Assembly: GCA_003511825.1 (NCBI GenBank)
Contig: DOIU01000229.1
Location: 1-9,652, forward strand
From: Gammaproteobacteria bacterium
GTDB taxonomy: Bacteria; Pseudomonadota; Gammaproteobacteria; Granulosicoccales; Granulosicoccaceae
Length of the DNA stretch: 9,652 nucleotides
Reading direction: 5' to 3'
The notes under the pieces are model-generated. The model was not told the origin of the DNA. It saw only the letters and a list, made by a program, of their open reading frames with translations, and did not search any database. The position numbers and the translations under genes were made by a program. This document shows positions 1 through 6,240 of the stretch, one piece after another (position 1 is the stretch's first letter; the number at the start of each line of letters is the position of its first letter).

Positions 1-666
1 ACTGGCCAGCGTGCCATAGCTACCCGCATTGTGGTACCAAAACTCATCCCAGTCGCGCTGTTCATTCCCTGACTCCACAAGGTCGCCGGCAATCGCGATA
101 AAATCCGGATGCCGGGATTGCATCACTTTCAGATTTTGATGATACCCTTCCGTCTGATCGACATGATACTGTCTGTCCCAATCGCCGTAGGGCTGAGACC
201 AGCGGCGGGTTTTGCCTGTGGATTCAGGTTCGGTTTCAGAGTCTGCATATACGATAAAACGCACCGCCTGGTGATACTCAGGTGCCGTCCTAAAAGCGGC
301 TTGAAACGTCTCGCCATCCTGGTAGACCTGATAAGAATAGTGCGACCCTGGTTGTAAGTCTTCCACCCTGACTCGGTGTAGATAGGGGGCTCCAGGATCC
401 GTACCCTGAAAATGATTCTCGATCTCGTTGGCATGATACGCCAGATCGGCCGCTATGACCGGGGTGGAAAGATAGCTGCCGATGCCAGCAACACTCAGCG
501 TACCGACTTTGGCATCGTCGGAAAACCACATAATAGTCATCGCTGTCGGGCTTGGATTCTGCACATAGGGCATCACCCGAAAATCTGCTTGGACATGGCC
601 CGCGAACGCCGCCAGCATGAGTGGCGCAAGCATTTTGGGGGCTGAATAATGTGTGTCTGAAAACAT
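1..666 (-). CDS. Purple acid phosphatase-like metallophosphoesterase, exported (3' end outside window)
   Basis: The frame is open from ATG 666 to the left edge (222 codons) with no stop. A likely Sec signal peptide covers residues 1-27 (hydrophobic core LAPLMLAAFA, cleavage after VQA). Next comes a fibronectin-III-like domain (about 28-130) with the purple acid phosphatase N-terminal signature PSPTAMTIMWFSDD near 38-51 and YLHRVRVEDLQPGSHYSYQV near 95-114. The metallophosphoesterase domain then starts: RFIVYADSE (136-144) supplies the first metal ligand (Asp142) and IAGDLVESG (192-200) the GD ligand motif (Asp195). The GNHE and later His motifs would lie beyond the edge. It probably hydrolyses phosphate esters in the periplasm or outside the cell; the substrate is unknown. 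The start is chosen because AGGAG sits 8 nt upstream; an internal Met at residue 12 has no such site. The family is clear, the exact activity is not. Confidence 0.87.
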   Translation of the reverse strand, partial: MFSDTHYSAPKMLAPLMLAAFAGHVQADFRVMPYVQNPSPTAMTIMWFSDDAKVGTLSVAGIGSYLSTPVIAADLAYHANEIENHFQGTDPGAPYLHRVRVEDLQPGSHYSYQVYQDGETFQAAFRTAPEYHQAVRFIVYADSETEPESTGKTRRWSQPYGDWDRQYHVDQTEGYHQNLKVMQSRHPDFIAIAGDLVESGNEQRDWDEFWYHNAGSYGTLAS

Positions 667-805
667 CGTACGTCTCCTACCGCGTTTGAGTCAATTCAGG
701 CGGAGGTTAAATGTCTCCTGTGACAACACTGTTTCCAAAATCACTCTCTGTGGGACTTTTCCGACTGCAAACGATCGAGCTTGTTGCCCCTGACCCACAC
801 CGCCA

Positions 806-823
806 GGAGCAAGAACGTGCTCC
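806..823. terminator. Weak hairpin after the hydroquinone reductase gene
   Basis: A perfect 6-bp inverted repeat, GGAGCA and TGCTCC, has a 6-nt loop (812-817). It begins 14 bp past the stop codon of the minus-strand gene that ends at 837. No T-run follows on either strand, so it is at best an RNA-stabilising 3' hairpin rather than a standard intrinsic terminator. The rest of the 170-bp gap (667-836) shows nothing recognisable. Confidence 0.25.
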
Positions 824-836
824 ATACCATCGAACG

Positions 837-1772
837 CTAGGCAAACAATCCAGCCGGTCCAACAGGCACGATGCCGGTCGGATTCAAAGCCTCAATCGAG
901 TAGTAACCGGCTTTGATATGATCGATACTGACCGTCTCTGCAATGCCCGGCAGGTCATAAATCCGCTGCATATAGGCACACGTCTGCGGATAGTCGCGAA
1001 GCGGCCGGAGGTTGGTTTTAAACAAGCTGTAGTACGCGGCATCAAAGCGCACTAAGGTGACGAACGCACGGATATCAGACTCAGTCAATTGATCGCCGAC
1101 CAAATAGTCACTGGAGGCCAGGCGATCTTCGATATAGTCCAGGCTTGTAAAAACATCCGAAACTGCAGCATCGTACGCCGATTGCGTGGTCGCAAAACCC
1201 GCACGGTAAACGCCGTTATTAAAGGGCTCATAAAGTCGCTCGTTCACGGCATCGATGTCAGCCGCCAAGGCCTGTGGATAGAGATCAAAGCGATCATCGG
1301 CCAAGGCACCAAAGCCTCTGTTGAGCATGCGCACGATGTCGGCTGATTCGTTATTGACGATGGTTTCTCGATGCGTGTCCCACAAAACGGGAATAGTAAT
1401 TTGGCCGGTATACTGTGGGTTGGCTTTTTGGTAGAGCTGGTACACATACTCAACACCATTAACGGTATCGTCCGTCGCCCCCGGAAACCCGCCGAAGCGC
1501 CAAACTTTTTTACCAAGCCTGGGGTTAACGACAGAGACTGAAATCACTGACTCCAGGCCCTTTAGCGTCCGCGCCATGAGGGTACGGCTGGCCCACGGGC
1601 AGATCAACCCGACATAGAGATGGTAGCGTCCTGGTTCCGCTTTAAACCCACTGCTGCCATCCACGCTAATCCAATCTCTGAACACCGATCCTTGTCGTAC
1701 AAAACCACCCTCTTCGTCCGTAGCCTGCACCGGGTGGAAATCTTTTGCCCATTGCCCGTTAACTAACATCAT
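837..1772 (-). CDS. yqjG: Glutathionyl-hydroquinone reductase (YqjG/PcpF/ECM4 family, xi-class GST)
   Basis: This 311-residue protein matches the usual length of the xi-class GST family. These cytosolic enzymes use a catalytic cysteine to reduce glutathionyl-hydroquinones to free hydroquinones. Seen: an N-terminal segment with FVRQGSVFRDWI (24-35) and RYHLYVGLICPWASR (49-63), where the family CPWA motif places the catalytic Cys at 58. A thioredoxin-fold half follows, with IPVLWD (126-131) and the glutathione-site VNNES (139-143). The rest is the all-helical GST C-terminal domain (about 165-300). Two ATGs stand in tandem (1772 and 1769). The AGGTGAG ribosome site touches the first, so the second is better spaced. 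It lies downstream of the DoxX gene on the same strand with a 101-bp gap that holds a possible weak terminator. E. coli yqjF-yqjG has the same DoxX/GS-HQR pairing. No residue looks missing, so the gene appears functional. Confidence 0.94.
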   Translation of the reverse strand: MMLVNGQWAKDFHPVQATDEEGGFVRQGSVFRDWISVDGSSGFKAEPGRYHLYVGLICPWASRTLMARTLKGLESVISVSVVNPRLGKKVWRFGGFPGATDDTVNGVEYVYQLYQKANPQYTGQITIPVLWDTHRETIVNNESADIVRMLNRGFGALADDRFDLYPQALAADIDAVNERLYEPFNNGVYRAGFATTQSAYDAAVSDVFTSLDYIEDRLASSDYLVGDQLTESDIRAFVTLVRFDAAYYSLFKTNLRPLRDYPQTCAYMQRIYDLPGIAETVSIDHIKAGYYSIEALNPTGIVPVGPAGLFA

Positions 1773-1817
1773 CTCACCTGTATTGTTCTGTCGACTGTCA
1801 CCTGTTCGTGACGCCAG

Positions 1818-1846
1818 AAAAAAGGGGTCAGCGCGGATACACGCTG
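1818..1846 (-). terminator. Possible weak terminator or attenuator between doxX-like gene and yqjG
   Basis: Read on the minus strand, CAGCG (1846-1842) pairs with CGCTG (1833-1829), and one further U-G wobble pair leaves a 6-nt loop. After ACCCC comes a run of six T (1823-1818). The stem is short and the T-run starts 5 nt late, so termination would be partial. It could lower yqjG expression relative to the upstream DoxX gene. Confidence 0.35.
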
Positions 1847-1873
1847 CACCTGATCACCCTTAAGCCGCACCCA

Positions 1874-2311
1874 TCAAGCGGTTTTCTGTGCAGCGCGCGT
1901 TTCGCGTTTGCCCAAACGCGCACTCAGGCTAAATGCGCCATCGCCCAAGAAGGCTTGCGCCAGCGAGGCCGCGATCAAGAACAGCGGGTATTCCCAACCC
2001 CCACCCTCATTCGAGAACTGCCAGCCACTCGCGCCGTGTACCAGGACAATCGAACCGACCAGGATCGGAATCAGCGCCAGCGCGACCCAGCGTGTTTGGT
2101 AGCCCACCAGCAGTAACATGCCGCCCACCAGCTCGGCGGCGATGGTCGGATAAGCGAGAAAACCAGGTAGCCCGAGGGAGGCGAAAAAGCCAGCCGTGCC
2201 GGCAGGCGTAAAGACCAGTATTTTCAGGAGTGCATGGGCAATAAACATCGTACCCAGTGCTGTTCGTAAGATCGATGCGCCATAGGCGCTGGTGTTGTCT
2301 GCGTGTGTCAT
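1874..2311 (-). CDS. DoxX family inner-membrane protein (YqjF-like)
   Basis: This is a 145-residue protein of the DoxX family, small four-helix inner-membrane proteins tied to redox, thiol or quinone stress. Their biochemical role is unsettled. Four hydrophobic segments are visible: about 12-34, 51-71, 75-93 and 108-124. Family-type stretches include GTMFIAHALLK, TIAAELVGGMLLLVGY and GGGWEYPLFLIAASL followed by GDGAFSLSA. The C-terminus is basic and probably cytoplasmic. The frame is open upstream to 2374, but ATG 2311 is preferred: it has GGAG about 8 nt upstream (minus strand) and removes a polar, non-conserved 21-residue extension that would run into the promoter region. It is the first gene of a likely two-gene unit with the hydroquinone reductase and is divergent from the LysR gene, which probably controls it. 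Confidence 0.91.
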   Translation of the reverse strand: MTHADNTSAYGASILRTALGTMFIAHALLKILVFTPAGTAGFFASLGLPGFLAYPTIAAELVGGMLLLVGYQTRWVALALIPILVGSIVLVHGASGWQFSNEGGGWEYPLFLIAASLAQAFLGDGAFSLSARLGKRETRAAQKTA

Positions 2312-2361
2312 GGTGTATCTCCAAGGTTTGTCATCAGTGAAGACAAGTATGGTTTTTAGAC

Positions 2362-2401
2362 TTGACGTTGACAATGCAGTGGTTTATAGAATATCTGTAA
2401 A
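2362..2401. promoter_or_regulatory. Divergent promoter/operator region of the LysR and DoxX genes
   Basis: The 113 bp between the two start codons contain a 19-bp imperfect dyad at 2383-2401: arms TTTATAGA and TCTGTAAA (7 of 8 positions symmetric) around a 3-bp centre ATA. It includes a T-N11-A core (2387-2399) as expected for a LysR-type operator. A plus-strand promoter candidate, TTGACG (2362-2367)-N17-TATAGA (2385-2390), places its -10 inside the dyad, which would suit autorepression. A minus-strand candidate, TTGTCA-N16-TATTCT, also overlaps it. The octamer TTGACAAT occurs twice, at 2368-2375 and 2409-2416, 41 bp apart (about four helical turns). The dyad and the repeats are seen directly; their regulatory role is inferred. 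Confidence 0.5.
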
Positions 2402-2424
2402 CAAATCATTGACAATAGACAACG

Positions 2425-3309
2425 ATGGATAGACTCACCTGTATGAGAGCCTTTGTCGCTGTGGTGGAATCAGGCGGTTTTACCCAAGCTGCGCGTCGCA
2501 TCGGCCACTCCAAGGCATTGATCAGTAAATACGTCGGGCAGCTGGAAACGGCGCTGGATATACGGCTGTTGCACCGGACGACACGGCGAGTCACCACCAC
2601 GACCCTCGGTCAGGCCTACTATGAACGCTGCCGGGTGCTGTTAGAGGATCTGGATGATCTTGAAGCCTCTGTCCAGTCGCAGCAGACACGCCCTCGTGGC
2701 GTGTTAAAGATCAATGCACCGATCTCGTTTGCAGAGATTTGCCTCACCCCGATACTGGCCGAATATAGCCGACGCTACCCCGATGTCACGATGGCGCTGG
2801 ACATGACCGATCGCTTCGTCGACCTGGTCGAAGAAGGTGTGGATCTGGCCATCCGCATTGGAGACTTAACCGACTCCTCACTGGTGGCACGCCGATTGGG
2901 CAGCACGTCCATGATTCCCTGTGCCAGCCCTGCATACCTGGCGCAATTTGGCGAACCCAACACACCGGGCGAACTCTCACAGCATCAGTGCGTGATAGAC
3001 ACCAATAATCCGTCGCGCGGACATTGGTGGATTGGGAGTGAAGAAGGCGTGCGTGTGCCGGTGGATGGTCCTATCAAGCTCAACAGCGCGCGCGCCGTGC
3101 GGGAATTGGTTGTATCAGGCCAGGGAATTGGGCTACTGCCCTCATTTGTCGTCGCGGAGGATATACAAGACGGAACGCTGCGCAAGCTCTTTAGCAAGAG
3201 CGATACGGAGTCTTTCGGCGTCTTTGCCCTTTACACCCACCGGAAACAAATCTCCGCAAAGGTCAGGCTTTTTATCGCACTATTGCAAGAGCAATTGATC
3301 ATTCGTTGA
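2425..3309 (+). CDS. LysR-type transcriptional regulator (YhaJ/CrgA-like group)
   Basis: The 294 residues match the typical family length. The N-terminal winged HTH (about 1-60) is clear: MRAFVAVVESGGFTQAARRIGHSKALISKYVGQLE, then LLHRTTRRVTTTTLGQAYYERC. A helical linker follows (about 62-85). The periplasmic-binding-protein-like effector domain begins at GVLKINAPISFAE (about 92-104) and continues through DLAIRIG and VSGQGIGLLPSFV to near the end. No conserved block is missing. ATG 2425 has no good Shine-Dalgarno sequence, so translation is probably modest. The gene is divergent from the DoxX-hydroquinone reductase unit. By analogy with E. coli YhaJ, a regulator of yqjF that responds to nitroaromatic breakdown products or quinone-like compounds, it probably senses an aromatic or quinone ligand and activates the divergent genes. 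The ligand is inferred; the family is certain. Confidence 0.95.
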   Translation: MDRLTCMRAFVAVVESGGFTQAARRIGHSKALISKYVGQLETALDIRLLHRTTRRVTTTTLGQAYYERCRVLLEDLDDLEASVQSQQTRPRGVLKINAPISFAEICLTPILAEYSRRYPDVTMALDMTDRFVDLVEEGVDLAIRIGDLTDSSLVARRLGSTSMIPCASPAYLAQFGEPNTPGELSQHQCVIDTNNPSRGHWWIGSEEGVRVPVDGPIKLNSARAVRELVVSGQGIGLLPSFVVAEDIQDGTLRKLFSKSDTESFGVFALYTHRKQISAKVRLFIALLQEQLIIR

Positions 3310-3334
3310 AGCCACTCTCTGCGGCTTTGGATGC

Positions 3335-3356
3335 CGGCCGGGAATCTCCCCGGCCG
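3335..3356. terminator. Strong GC-rich hairpin between convergent genes
   Basis: A perfect 8-bp stem, CGGCCGGG (3335-3342) with CCCGGCCG (3349-3356), closes a 6-nt loop. It lies between the stop of the LysR gene (3309) and the stop of the convergent small gene (3371). There is no T-run on either side, so it is probably a bidirectional transcript-end hairpin rather than a textbook intrinsic terminator. Confidence 0.5.
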
Positions 3357-3370
3357 ACGCGCCATCGCGA

Positions 3371-3616
3371 TCAGAGGTTGATCGTGGTGTTGGCGTTGAT
3401 GTTGTCGTCACCGCCACTGCCTGAGACTGCTGCGTTACCTTGAGACTGGTTCTGGTTAACCATCTGAGTGGCCGTACCCATGGAGCTGGCCAATCCGCCC
3501 ATGCTTTCCAGGACGCCGGCGCCTCCGGAGGCTATGGAGTTAAGGTCTTGCGCACTCATGTTGCCCTGCGCGCCCATGTTTGATTGCAAAATATCGCCAC
3601 CTGATTTGTCTGCCAT
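3371..3616 (-). CDS. Small Gly/Ser/Asn/Ala-rich protein of unknown function, double-glycine-leader-like N-terminus
   Basis: I do not recognise this 81-residue protein. The start at ATG 3616 is supported by GGAGAAAG just upstream. The frame continues to 3832, but that extension is rich in Arg/His/Cys and looks non-coding. Counted composition: 14 Gly, 11 Ser, 10 Asn, 10 Ala, 7 Gln; no Cys, Phe, Trp, Tyr, His, Arg or Pro; net charge about -5. There is no signal peptide or membrane helix. Residues 20-32 (MSAQDLNSIASGG) resemble the processing site of double-glycine leaders, with Leu and Ile one position further from GG than the consensus. Downstream are short Gly/Ala/Ser stretches, QNQSQGNAAVSGSGG (55-69, faintly curlin-like) and an Asn/Thr-rich tail ending NTTINL. 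The mRNA leader is rich in CAA triplets. It could be a secreted peptide, a matrix or amyloid-like protein, or a disordered cytosolic protein. No transporter or peptidase gene is in view. Confidence 0.62.
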   Translation of the reverse strand: MADKSGGDILQSNMGAQGNMSAQDLNSIASGGAGVLESMGGLASSMGTATQMVNQNQSQGNAAVSGSGGDDNINANTTINL

Positions 3617-3801
3617 TGTCTTTCTCCGATTACTGTGAATAAAAAGTTGTTGGTTGTTTGTCTGAGGACCCTGCGTCGCTCTGGTGACTATAGTGCGCTT
3701 GTCAGCGGGGAGAATCTGTCGATGGAGAACGCCGGTTTGGTGAAAAATTACCCGGCGCGGTCGAATATGCCGATGGACACAATGGAAGCTGCATAAATCC
3801 T

Positions 3802-3830
3802 GATCTCCCCCCCAACGTGGAGAGGAGATC
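3802..3830 (-). terminator. Possible 3' hairpin after the TonB-dependent receptor
   Basis: GATCTCC (3802-3808) and GGAGATC (3824-3830) form a 7-bp stem around a 15-nt loop, 25 bp past the receptor's stop codon. No T-run follows on the minus strand (AGGATTTATG). The rest of the 239-bp gap (3617-3855) shows nothing clear beyond the small gene's ribosome site and a lone TATAGT-like -10 near 3687-3692 (minus strand). Confidence 0.3.
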
Positions 3831-3855
3831 AAGAACGGACGGACCGACGTTCGTC

Positions 3856-5424
3856 TTAGAAGCTGTAGCGGAACGTCAGCGTCGCATGACGTGCCTCTCC
3901 CGGCAAGCCTCCCAAGAACATCGCTTTTTGGTAGTAGGTCTCATCAAACAGATTTTCGATGTTCAATTGCAGCCCCCAGTTTTCTGTGTCGTAGGCGATG
4001 CCCGCATCCCACACAGTATAGGAGGGCAAGTACGCGCTCGGAATGCCAAAGGCTGTCGACTCAATTGAACGCTTACTCACGTAGCGCGTGCCCAGGCTGA
4101 ACTGCAAGGGGTTGGGGAGTTTTGCCGTTTCTAGACTGTAGTGCGTCCACAGGCTGGCAAAGTTTCTTGCGGCCCCCTTGCTCAGGCCAAGATTTTCATC
4201 GCTGCGAATGGTCTCTGCGTCTTGGTAGGTATAATTCAGATTCACCGACCAGTGCTGGAGTAACGCAACATTCAGGTCCAGCTCACCCCCGCGTGTGCGA
4301 TCCTCGTCATCGTAAAAGTACTTCGGCACATCAATGTTAAATTCGGGATCTTCCTCATTGTCATTGTACAATGGATTGCTCCGTCGCAGATTTGTCCGTG
4401 ACGTTTCAAATGCAACTAATGACCCCATCAGCCGACCATTGAATCCTGTGACGCGAATGCCCACGTCCAACGATTGAGACTCGGAGTCAGGACGATCGTC
4501 TTCACCGGTCACAGAACCGAGAATGCTGTATGCCGTGCGCCCCTGCGCAACATTCATAAAACTCGCCACATGGGGTGTGAATCGATAGTTCAAGCCCACG
4601 TTGTAACCGTAGCCGTTGTCTTTGGTATCAGCTTCGGGAGTCACCTCCGGTGAACGATCGGTACCCTTGTGTTGGTAGTCTTGTGAAATCGTGCTGTGCG
4701 ACAGGCCCAATCGCGCGGTCAACGCGTCGGTGAGATACAGAATCTCCTGCAAACCGATACCATACGCACTGACACCCTTGTCGTAGTTGCTGCGCAGGGT
4801 GTGATCATAGTCAGTGAATTTTCCCGTCGGCCAGTTCGGGTTATTGATGTCTAGGATATAGGGCAAGGGATTGTCCCCAGTGCTCCCATCAGCATCGTAG
4901 GCAGACCAGGACTTCACAGACATCTCCCGTTCTTCAACATTGAGGCTCAACAAATGCTCACCTCTGAGACGTTCGCCGCGCCAAGCGCTTTTTAAATCGG
5001 CAAAGTATTGCAGCCCTTCTTCACTGCTGACCTGCCAGCGATATTCCTGCCGTCGAGCGGCAAACGGATACAGAACGCCATCAATCACCAGTGGCGCGCG
5101 CGGGTCCGCATTGATCTCGTCTCGGCGATCCCAGTAGATGTAATTAAACGCACCGGTCTGGCGGATGAAATCGGAGTCATACTGGCGGTACTGCACTTGC
5201 TGTGTCAGCATTGTATTTTCAGAGATAGCCCAGTCATGACGGATCTTAAGACGCGTTTCCTCACCCTCATTGGGTTCAGACAACGGTGAGATCAGGCCTG
5301 TATCACCAAGATCATAGGGCTCACGACCATCGTTATTGGCGATGGAGTTTGCCAACTCATCGCGCTGATCGTCCGTGAGTTGAATACCGAGGTCTCCGTC
5401 ACCATCAGCGTCCGAATCGTTCAC
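3856..5424 (-). CDS. TonB-dependent siderophore receptor, N-terminally truncated (plug missing)
   Basis: The 522 residues from a GTG at 5424 read as the C-terminal beta-barrel of an outer-membrane ferric-siderophore receptor. Alternating strands are clear throughout, e.g. ETRLKIRHDWAISENTMLTQQVQYRQY, LTARLGLSHSTISQDYQHKGT, NYRFTPHVASFMNVAQG, HWSVNLNYTYQDAETI and GLQLNIENLFDETYYQKA. The protein ends in the typical FRYSF with terminal Phe. Family members are usually 700-800 residues. The signal peptide, TonB box, whole plug and first strands (roughly 200-280 residues) are absent. The frame stays open only to 5448, where in-frame TAA codons start and DUF523 coding sequence on the other strand takes over. 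The GTG has no convincing ribosome site. Without plug and export signal it cannot work, so this is best read as a 5'-truncated pseudogene or assembly artefact. Residues 3-11 hold a calcium-loop-like DxDxDGDGD. Confidence 0.88.
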   Translation of the reverse strand: MNDSDADGDGDLGIQLTDDQRDELANSIANNDGREPYDLGDTGLISPLSEPNEGEETRLKIRHDWAISENTMLTQQVQYRQYDSDFIRQTGAFNYIYWDRRDEINADPRAPLVIDGVLYPFAARRQEYRWQVSSEEGLQYFADLKSAWRGERLRGEHLLSLNVEEREMSVKSWSAYDADGSTGDNPLPYILDINNPNWPTGKFTDYDHTLRSNYDKGVSAYGIGLQEILYLTDALTARLGLSHSTISQDYQHKGTDRSPEVTPEADTKDNGYGYNVGLNYRFTPHVASFMNVAQGRTAYSILGSVTGEDDRPDSESQSLDVGIRVTGFNGRLMGSLVAFETSRTNLRRSNPLYNDNEEDPEFNIDVPKYFYDDEDRTRGGELDLNVALLQHWSVNLNYTYQDAETIRSDENLGLSKGAARNFASLWTHYSLETAKLPNPLQFSLGTRYVSKRSIESTAFGIPSAYLPSYTVWDAGIAYDTENWGLQLNIENLFDETYYQKAMFLGGLPGEARHATLTFRYSF

Positions 5425-6222
5425 CAGGTCATCGCCAGTGATCGTACGTTACGGTTAATCGACGGCGATACCGTGCGTATGGTCGGGACCGGCGACGCGA
5501 CATTAGATGTCACCGACGCTATGCACGCCTTTGCTCTATCGACTATGGCGCAATGCAAGGGATTGTCAGGGTATATCTTAAAAAAGGGTTCACCCAGTTG
5601 CGGTATGGAGCGGGTCAAGATCTATAGCAACAAAGGCATTCCCCGCAACGACGGGCGTGGCCTGTTTGCCGAAACACTGCTTACCACTTACCCCAACCTA
5701 CCCGTGGAAGAAGAAGGTCGTCTCAACGATAACCGCTTGCGGGAGAATTTTATTCAGCGTGTCTACGTCTACCATCGTTGGCTCAGACTGTGCGCTGACG
5801 GTTTGAGTGTCGGCGGGCTGGTTGAATTCCATGCACAACACAAGTTCATGTTGCTGGCACACGATGAAGCCGCCTATCGCGCACTCGGCCCCATCGTTGC
5901 TGGCGCGCGGGCAGACACCTTGGAGAAGAGTGCCGAATCCTACATTTCGCGGCTAATGGCTGCACTCAAAAGGCCGGCCACGCGCAAGCGACATACGAAT
6001 GTCCTGATGCACATTGCCGGCTTTGTGAAGAAATCACTGAGTACTGATGATAAACGTGAGTTGGGGCAGCTGCTGGATCAGTACCGCACAGGTCTGGTGC
6101 CTCTCATCGTCCCAATGACCTTACTGCGCCATCACCTGCGCAAAGCGCCCAATGCGTACCTCAATCGGCAGTACTATTTGCAACCCTACCCGGAAGACTT
6201 AATGCTGAGGAATTTCGTGTAG
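5380..6222 (+). CDS. DUF523-DUF1722 protein, N-terminally truncated
   Basis: The open frame gives 280 residues from ATG 5380, but family similarity begins only near 5440 (RTLRLIDGDTVRMVG). The first 20 or so codons are antisense to the TonB receptor and are not native. The remaining DUF523 part has GYILKKGSPSCGMERVKIY with its conserved Cys (codon 5599-5601), GRGLFAE and LPVEEEGRLND. The missing start, about 70 residues, normally carries the SCLLG and CPE-GLG-PR cysteine motifs. The DUF1722 (YbgA) part, about 5740-6210, is complete: RENFIQRVYVYHRW, LVEFHAQHKFMLLAHD, RKRHTNVLMHIAGFVKKSLS, VPLIVPMTLLRHHL and a YLQPYPEDLMLRN end. The function is not firmly known; E. coli ybgA sits beside photolyase phr. 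It is convergent with the B12-binding regulator, 18 bp apart. It is probably non-functional as it stands, because the putative metal or iron-sulfur cysteines are lost along with its promoter. Confidence 0.88.
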   Translation: MNTEVSVTISVRIVHQVIASDRTLRLIDGDTVRMVGTGDATLDVTDAMHAFALSTMAQCKGLSGYILKKGSPSCGMERVKIYSNKGIPRNDGRGLFAETLLTTYPNLPVEEEGRLNDNRLRENFIQRVYVYHRWLRLCADGLSVGGLVEFHAQHKFMLLAHDEAAYRALGPIVAGARADTLEKSAESYISRLMAALKRPATRKRHTNVLMHIAGFVKKSLSTDDKRELGQLLDQYRTGLVPLIVPMTLLRHHLRKAPNAYLNRQYYLQPYPEDLMLRNFV

Positions 6223-6240
6223 ACAGACAATGCAAGCACG

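Noticed and set aside
711..1055. Open plus-strand frame of 114 codons over the end of the hydroquinone reductase
   Set aside because: Mostly antisense to a well-supported gene; its translation has no recognisable fold and no good ribosome site.
2312..2374. Upstream start at 2374 for the DoxX protein
   Set aside because: The extra 21 residues run into the divergent promoter region, while ATG 2311 has GGAG at proper spacing.
3617..3832. N-terminal extension of the small Gly-rich protein to an ATG at 3832
   Set aside because: The extension is Arg/His/Cys-rich, unlike the rest of the protein, and the ribosome site is at 3616.
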